From CBDBLK01 sp965243145 (GTDB lineage Bacteria > Bdellovibrionota > Bacteriovoracia > Bacteriovoracales > Bacteriovoracaceae), in contig CBDEUB010000002.1 of the NCBI GenBank assembly GCA_965243145.1, forward strand, positions 1,550,001-1,614,000: a stretch of 64,000 bases of DNA, written 5' to 3'. Under the pieces are notes generated by a model that saw only the letters and a program-made list of their open reading frames with translations, searched no databases and was not told the origin of the DNA. The position numbers were made by a program, and so were the translations under genes. Of this stretch, positions 59,860 to 64,000 are shown in pieces; the first letter of the stretch is position 1, and each line of letters opens with the position of its first letter.

Positions 59860-61257
59860 ATGGTTCCCAGTTTTTTAGTTAAAAAATGCAAGAGTTTTAT
59901 AAACCTAGAAGGGTTGCCATTGCCTCCAGAACTGCATTTATCTACAGACACACGCCACCTTGATGACCATAACGCGTTTATTTGTATTCGAGGGCCTCGA
60001 TTTGATGGCCACACTTTTATTAAACAAGCAATTGAAAAAAATATTCGCATTATCTTTGCAGAAAATGCACACTGCGTTCGAGAAATTAAAGCTCAAAATG
60101 TGTCACTCATTACAGTCAATAATACTATTAAATTTATGCAAGAACTAGCAAGTCTATGGTCAAGGTTATGGCAATCTTATGGCGGGACTATGATCGGACT
60201 TACAGGCTCTAGCGGCAAAACAACTAGCAAAGAAATGCTGGCCCATATATTGAAAGGAGTGCTAAAAGATAAAATTCATCATACAAAAAATAATCTCAAT
60301 AATCATATAGGAGTTCCTTTAACCATATTCAAATTGGAAAAACATCACAAATTTGCAATTGTAGAAATGGGAACAAGCCATCCAGGAGAAATCAAATATC
60401 TCTGCGAAATAGCAGACCCTTCAGCAGGATTAATTACCAACATTGGCCCGGCCCATTTAGAAGCTCTGAAAAACTTGGAAGGAGTTTTTTTAGAAAAAAC
60501 TGCTTTGTTTAGATGGATAAAACAAAATCAAAAAAAAGGCCCACTAATAATATTGAATGACGACCCTTTTTTATCTAGGCTAAAAGGAGAAGATAAGGTT
60601 ATTGGCCTTGGAAAAAGTGGAGATTATTTATTTAAAAGGGAAAAAAATTGCTTAAAAATCTATAACTCTGAGAATGAATACAAAATATTTAACAACTACA
60701 TTTACGGTGAACACAATTTCACTAATCTAGCTCAAACATTTCTTCTTGCACTACGACTTTTTCCGGATCATTGCCAAGAACTAAAAATGTCTGCATCTAC
60801 ATTTAAAATCAAAGATAAAAACCGCGGATTCTGGCATGAAATTTCAGGTAAAAGAATTTTTTTAGATGCATATAATGCAAACCCTGACTCCTTTAAAGCA
60901 TCTTTACAAGGCCTCATGGAAAAAACCCAATCTATAGATAAACAAAAAATTCTACTAATCATAGGAGATATGAGAGAACTTGGAGAAGAAAGTGAAAAAT
61001 TTCATGAACTCTTAGGCCAGTATGTGCAAGAACAAAATTACCACCATATCGCCTTTGTGGGAAAATATGCCAAATTTTTTCAAAAAGGTTTTTTAGACAA
61101 AATAAATATTTACAACGATGCAGAAGAATTAAAAAAAGATTGGCCAAAGTTTTTGACAAAATATGAAGTCTTCTTTTTTAAAGGAAGCCGCTCTTTACAA
61201 TTAGAATCATGTCTGGGTATAAAAGATAAAGAGGAGGTGCCTGTAGTGGCAAGGTAA
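59860..61257 (+). CDS. murF: UDP-MurNAc-tripeptide--D-Ala-D-Ala ligase MurF
   Basis: This is a 465-residue ligase. GLTGSSGKTTSKEML (P-loop), NNLNNHIGVPLT, VEMGTSHPGEIKYL, DAYNANPDSFKASL and IGDMRELGEESEKFH are the family motifs. It adds D-Ala-D-Ala to the peptidoglycan precursor. It follows ftsI directly; murE, normally between them, is missing. Confidence 0.93.
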   Translation: MVPSFLVKKCKSFINLEGLPLPPELHLSTDTRHLDDHNAFICIRGPRFDGHTFIKQAIEKNIRIIFAENAHCVREIKAQNVSLITVNNTIKFMQELASLWSRLWQSYGGTMIGLTGSSGKTTSKEMLAHILKGVLKDKIHHTKNNLNNHIGVPLTIFKLEKHHKFAIVEMGTSHPGEIKYLCEIADPSAGLITNIGPAHLEALKNLEGVFLEKTALFRWIKQNQKKGPLIILNDDPFLSRLKGEDKVIGLGKSGDYLFKREKNCLKIYNSENEYKIFNNYIYGEHNFTNLAQTFLLALRLFPDHCQELKMSASTFKIKDKNRGFWHEISGKRIFLDAYNANPDSFKASLQGLMEKTQSIDKQKILLIIGDMRELGEESEKFHELLGQYVQEQNYHHIAFVGKYAKFFQKGFLDKINIYNDAEELKKDWPKFLTKYEVFFFKGSRSLQLESCLGIKDKEEVPVVAR

Positions 61258-61303
61258 AGCACAGATTTCATCCCTCCTACATCTTGATAGGGCCATATAA
61301 TCT

Positions 61304-62380
61304 ATGCTGTACCATTTTCTATACCCCCTGAGTCAAGAAATCTCAACATTCAATATTTTTCGCTATATTACCTTCCGATCGATTATCTCCTTTCTCGTGG
61401 CCGCCGGAGTGAGCATCCTGTGGGGAAAAATATTTATTTCTTCAATGAGAAAATGGCAGTTTGGGCAAGTTGTAAGAGATTTTGGGCCAAAATCACATTT
61501 TAAAAAGGCCGGAACCCCAACCATGGGAGGAATATTCATTTTTTGCTCAGTGTTGTTAGCTTTTGCCCTGTGCGGCAATTTCTATCCACTTACTGTGACT
61601 TCAACACTGGCCATTTTTAGTTCTTATTTTGTCTTGGGCCTAATTGACGACTACCTCAAGGTTCTAAAGAAAAACAGCAATGGTATTAGCGTCAAAGGCA
61701 AACTTCTCTGGCAGGCCATAACTGCTTTTGGAGTAGGAATATTTTTAATTCAGCATCAAGCCATTGACACAATGCTCTATATCCCCTTCTTAAAAGAACC
61801 TCTCTTTGATATGGGCCAGCTTTACCCCTTTTTCATCACCCTGGTTATTGTTGGCACTTCCAACGCCGTCAACCTAACAGATGGCCTAGATGGATTGGCC
61901 ATAGGCCCTATTATGACCAGTGCCGCAAGTCTAGGAATCCTCACTTATGCTGCTGGCCATAAACAACTCGCCGATTACCTCTATATTCCCTATATCGAAA
62001 ATGTTGGCGAATTAACCGTCCTTTGTATGGCCATATTAGGAGCAGGAGTGGGGTTTCTCTGGTATAATTCCTACCCGGCACAGGTGTTTATGGGCGATGT
62101 AGGCTCTCTTTCTCTAGGAGGTGCCTTAGGAGCAATCGCCGTTATGAGCAAAAATGAACTTCTCTTTACTATTATTGGAGGTGTTTTTGTCGCAGAGGCC
62201 ATCTCCGTGATAACACAAGTCACCTCCTATAAATTGCGCAAAAAAAGAATTTTTCTGATGGCACCTATTCACCATCATTTTGAACTAAAGGGTTGGCCTG
62301 AGCCAAAAGTCATAGTACGTTTTTGGATTGTCAGTCTTTTTTTGGCCTTAATTTCTCTGGCAACCTTAAAAATGAGGTAA
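61304..62380 (+). CDS. mraY: phospho-MurNAc-pentapeptide transferase MraY
   Basis: This is a 358-residue polytopic enzyme making lipid I. GTPTMGGIFI, GLIDDYLKVLKKNSNGIS, NAVNLTDGLDGLA, VFMGDVGSLSLGGALG and MAPIHHHFELKGWPE are the conserved loops. Confidence 0.96.
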   Translation: MLYHFLYPLSQEISTFNIFRYITFRSIISFLVAAGVSILWGKIFISSMRKWQFGQVVRDFGPKSHFKKAGTPTMGGIFIFCSVLLAFALCGNFYPLTVTSTLAIFSSYFVLGLIDDYLKVLKKNSNGISVKGKLLWQAITAFGVGIFLIQHQAIDTMLYIPFLKEPLFDMGQLYPFFITLVIVGTSNAVNLTDGLDGLAIGPIMTSAASLGILTYAAGHKQLADYLYIPYIENVGELTVLCMAILGAGVGFLWYNSYPAQVFMGDVGSLSLGGALGAIAVMSKNELLFTIIGGVFVAEAISVITQVTSYKLRKKRIFLMAPIHHHFELKGWPEPKVIVRFWIVSLFLALISLATLKMR

Positions 62381-62387
62381 AATTTCA

Positions 62388-63770
62388 ATGGAAAGATTTC
62401 GTCATAAAAAAGTTCTTATTGTAGGAATTGGCAAAACAGGATTTGCTTTAATCAATTTTTTTAACCGCCTAGAGTGTAAAATCAGAGTTACAGATATTAA
62501 ACCGATCTTTGACCTTAATAAGGCCGCTAAAAAATTAAAAAAACTTCAACTGACTCCAGAAATGACATTTGGAGAGCACAGAGAAGAAGATTTTCTTGAA
62601 GCTGATATTGTCGTTTATTCATCTGCAGTTAATCCCAACCTCCCTCAACTGAAAGCGGCCAAGAATGCCGGTAAACTTGTCTACTCCGAATTTGCTTTAG
62701 GAAATGAATTGTGTGACAAACCTATTATCGCCATTTGTGGCAGCCATGGACGCACTACTGTCGCACACATGATAGGCTTTACTTTTAAACTTGAAGGCAA
62801 AAATGTTTTTGTTGGAGGAACAAGTGATAGTCCTTTCATAGAACTTGCAATGCTACCTGTTCGAGATGAGATCGACTACGCAATTATTGAAGTATCTGCA
62901 ATCCAAATGAGAGAACTCAAAAACTTTCATCCTAAATTAATTGTCTTTACAAATATCTCAGAGCAATATTCTGAAAATCATTTTGAATCGGTTAGCAACT
63001 ATATGGAAACCAAATTATCTATCATTGGCAATCTTGCCTCAGACGGAACATTGGTTGCTAATTACGATAAATTATCCAACAATATCTTTTTTAAAAATAC
63101 TAATCGCCAAGTTTATTGGTACTCAAGAAAGTCTTTCATCAAACAAGAAATTATGAATGAAGTTCAAGGAACCCATTTTCATGATAAAAGAATCCACTCC
63201 AATATAAACTACCATTCCGAATTTAAAGTCAATAAAATGAGAATCATTGGACAAAAAAACAGGGAAAATCTTTTGGCCGCAATTACCGCTTGTAAATCTC
63301 TAGATATATCTGACCGATCAATTCAAAAATGTATTGAGAAATTTCCAGGAATACCTCATCGTCTTGAATTTCTCATGGAAAAAAATGGTGTCTCTTTTTA
63401 TAATGATTCTAAATCCACTACGATGGAAAGTATGATCGAAGGCCTTGAGGCCTTTAAAAATCCAATAATTCTTATAGCTGGCGGAAAAGATATAGAGGAA
63501 TTCGAATATGCCCCCTATGCAGAAAAAGTGGTGAAAAACTGTCGAATTTTGGTTCTTGTTGGAGAAAATAAAGAACGTTTAAATCGCGCCATTGGAATCT
63601 ATGGACAAACATTTATAGTGGGTTCTTTTGAAGAATCCGTACTCTTTGCTTATCAAAAATCCAGAAATGGAGACATCATTGTTCTTTCCCCAGGTGCTCC
63701 TGCAACCGATTCTTTTCGCGATTTTGAAGAACGAGGAAACTATTATAAAAAACTTGTTTATCAATTATAA
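62388..63770 (+). CDS. murD: UDP-MurNAc-L-Ala--D-Glu ligase MurD, divergent P-loop
   Basis: This is a 460-residue ligase. FPGIPHRLEFL, FYNDSKSTTMESMIEGLEAF and LSPGAPATDSFRDFEERG mark MurD. The P-loop reads CGSHGRTTV (118-124), with Arg122 in place of the invariant Lys, and the usual DHLDRH is SEQYSENH. The carbamylated Lys is kept (METKLSII). It still fits the cluster position exactly, so it is probably functional with a changed site, or another ligase supplies the activity (inference). Confidence 0.88.
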   Translation: MERFRHKKVLIVGIGKTGFALINFFNRLECKIRVTDIKPIFDLNKAAKKLKKLQLTPEMTFGEHREEDFLEADIVVYSSAVNPNLPQLKAAKNAGKLVYSEFALGNELCDKPIIAICGSHGRTTVAHMIGFTFKLEGKNVFVGGTSDSPFIELAMLPVRDEIDYAIIEVSAIQMRELKNFHPKLIVFTNISEQYSENHFESVSNYMETKLSIIGNLASDGTLVANYDKLSNNIFFKNTNRQVYWYSRKSFIKQEIMNEVQGTHFHDKRIHSNINYHSEFKVNKMRIIGQKNRENLLAAITACKSLDISDRSIQKCIEKFPGIPHRLEFLMEKNGVSFYNDSKSTTMESMIEGLEAFKNPIILIAGGKDIEEFEYAPYAEKVVKNCRILVLVGENKERLNRAIGIYGQTFIVGSFEESVLFAYQKSRNGDIIVLSPGAPATDSFRDFEERGNYYKKLVYQL

Positions 63771-63837
63771 CCATCTTAAACTTCTTTATCTCAATGAAAG
63801 ATTTTATGTATTAAAAGAAATTCAGTAATATATAGGT

Positions 63838-64000
63838 ATGAATATAGAAAATTCATACAAACAAGATAGATGTTTTAAATATTTTCTCTTTTTTCTAATG
63901 TTTACTTGTTTAATAGGACTTATCATGGTCTATAGTGCCAGCTTTATTTATGCTAAAGAAATATTTGGATCTTCAACTTATTATTTTTATAAACAACTCA
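63838..64000 (+). CDS. ftsW: FtsW (start of gene, runs off window)
   Basis: The first 54 codons, starting MNIENSYKQDRCFKYF, are visible. The hydrophobic helix and MVYSASFIYAKEIFGSS match the FtsW/RodA N-terminus. Peptidoglycan polymerase of the divisome; the rest is beyond the window. Confidence 0.87.
   Translation, partial: MNIENSYKQDRCFKYFLFFLMFTCLIGLIMVYSASFIYAKEIFGSSTYYFYKQL

Overview
The window looks like a chromosomal segment of a Gram-negative, flagellated bacterium of the Bdellovibrionota type (Bdellovibrio/Bacteriovorax-like). This is an inference from gene content: many lipoproteins, an MglA-type GTPase, an exported matrixin protease, a flagellin, RNase J, a RelA/SpoT-like protein of a kind I associate with deltaproteobacteria-like lineages, and a compact AT-rich sequence. 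A striking base-level signature runs through almost all of it: the palindrome GGCC is strongly over-represented (about 33 copies by eye in the 2.6 kb alaS gene, against about 7 CCGG).

Layout. 1-597: the end of an unrecognised gene and tRNA-Pro(UGG). 585-15835: a 15.2 kb integrative element in the 3' end of that tRNA, bounded by 13-bp direct repeats. It carries a large serine recombinase whose stop codon lies inside the tRNA, two replication-relaxation-like wHTH/nuclease-fold proteins, and a SIR2-like/DUF4917 gene set between duplicated tails of one of those genes. It also carries an RCC1-repeat lipoprotein broken by an in-frame TGA, a PEGA/LPP20-like exported pair, an AT-rich membrane protein, a PD-(D/E)XK protein, an Rpn-family nuclease and HTH remnants. 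16029-18338: a lipoprotein and an IS110-family transposase followed by a structured non-coding tail.

18339-30037: gamma-glutamyltranspeptidase, an alpha/beta hydrolase with an FHA-like partner, recG, greA, two small proteins, two family-2 glycosyltransferases and one family-39-like glycosyltransferase, and a divergent RelA/SpoT-like protein. 30083-38736: pgpA, recA, alaS, small proteins, rpoZ and lon. 38761-45121: an AMIN-like protein, a matrixin protease with a co-transcribed exported partner, flagellin with a sigma-28-type promoter, a heptose/nucleotidyl transferase, an RDD protein and rsmE. 45305-51968: RNase J, then a divergent sugar locus (an SDR-aminotransferase fusion; a UDP-GlcNAc 4,6-dehydratase plus an ABC exporter) that probably makes an aminosugar for surface or flagellar glycans.

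52034-56445: SRP RNA, dnaX, recR, mglA and a hydrolase. 56488-64000: a division and cell-wall cluster, rsmH-ftsL-ftsI-murF-mraY-murD-ftsW, without murE in its usual place; ftsW runs off the window end. Most housekeeping genes are intact. The accessory interest is concentrated in the island (585-15835), the IS110 element and the recurrent GGCC signature, which is close to absent in the probable cargo genes.
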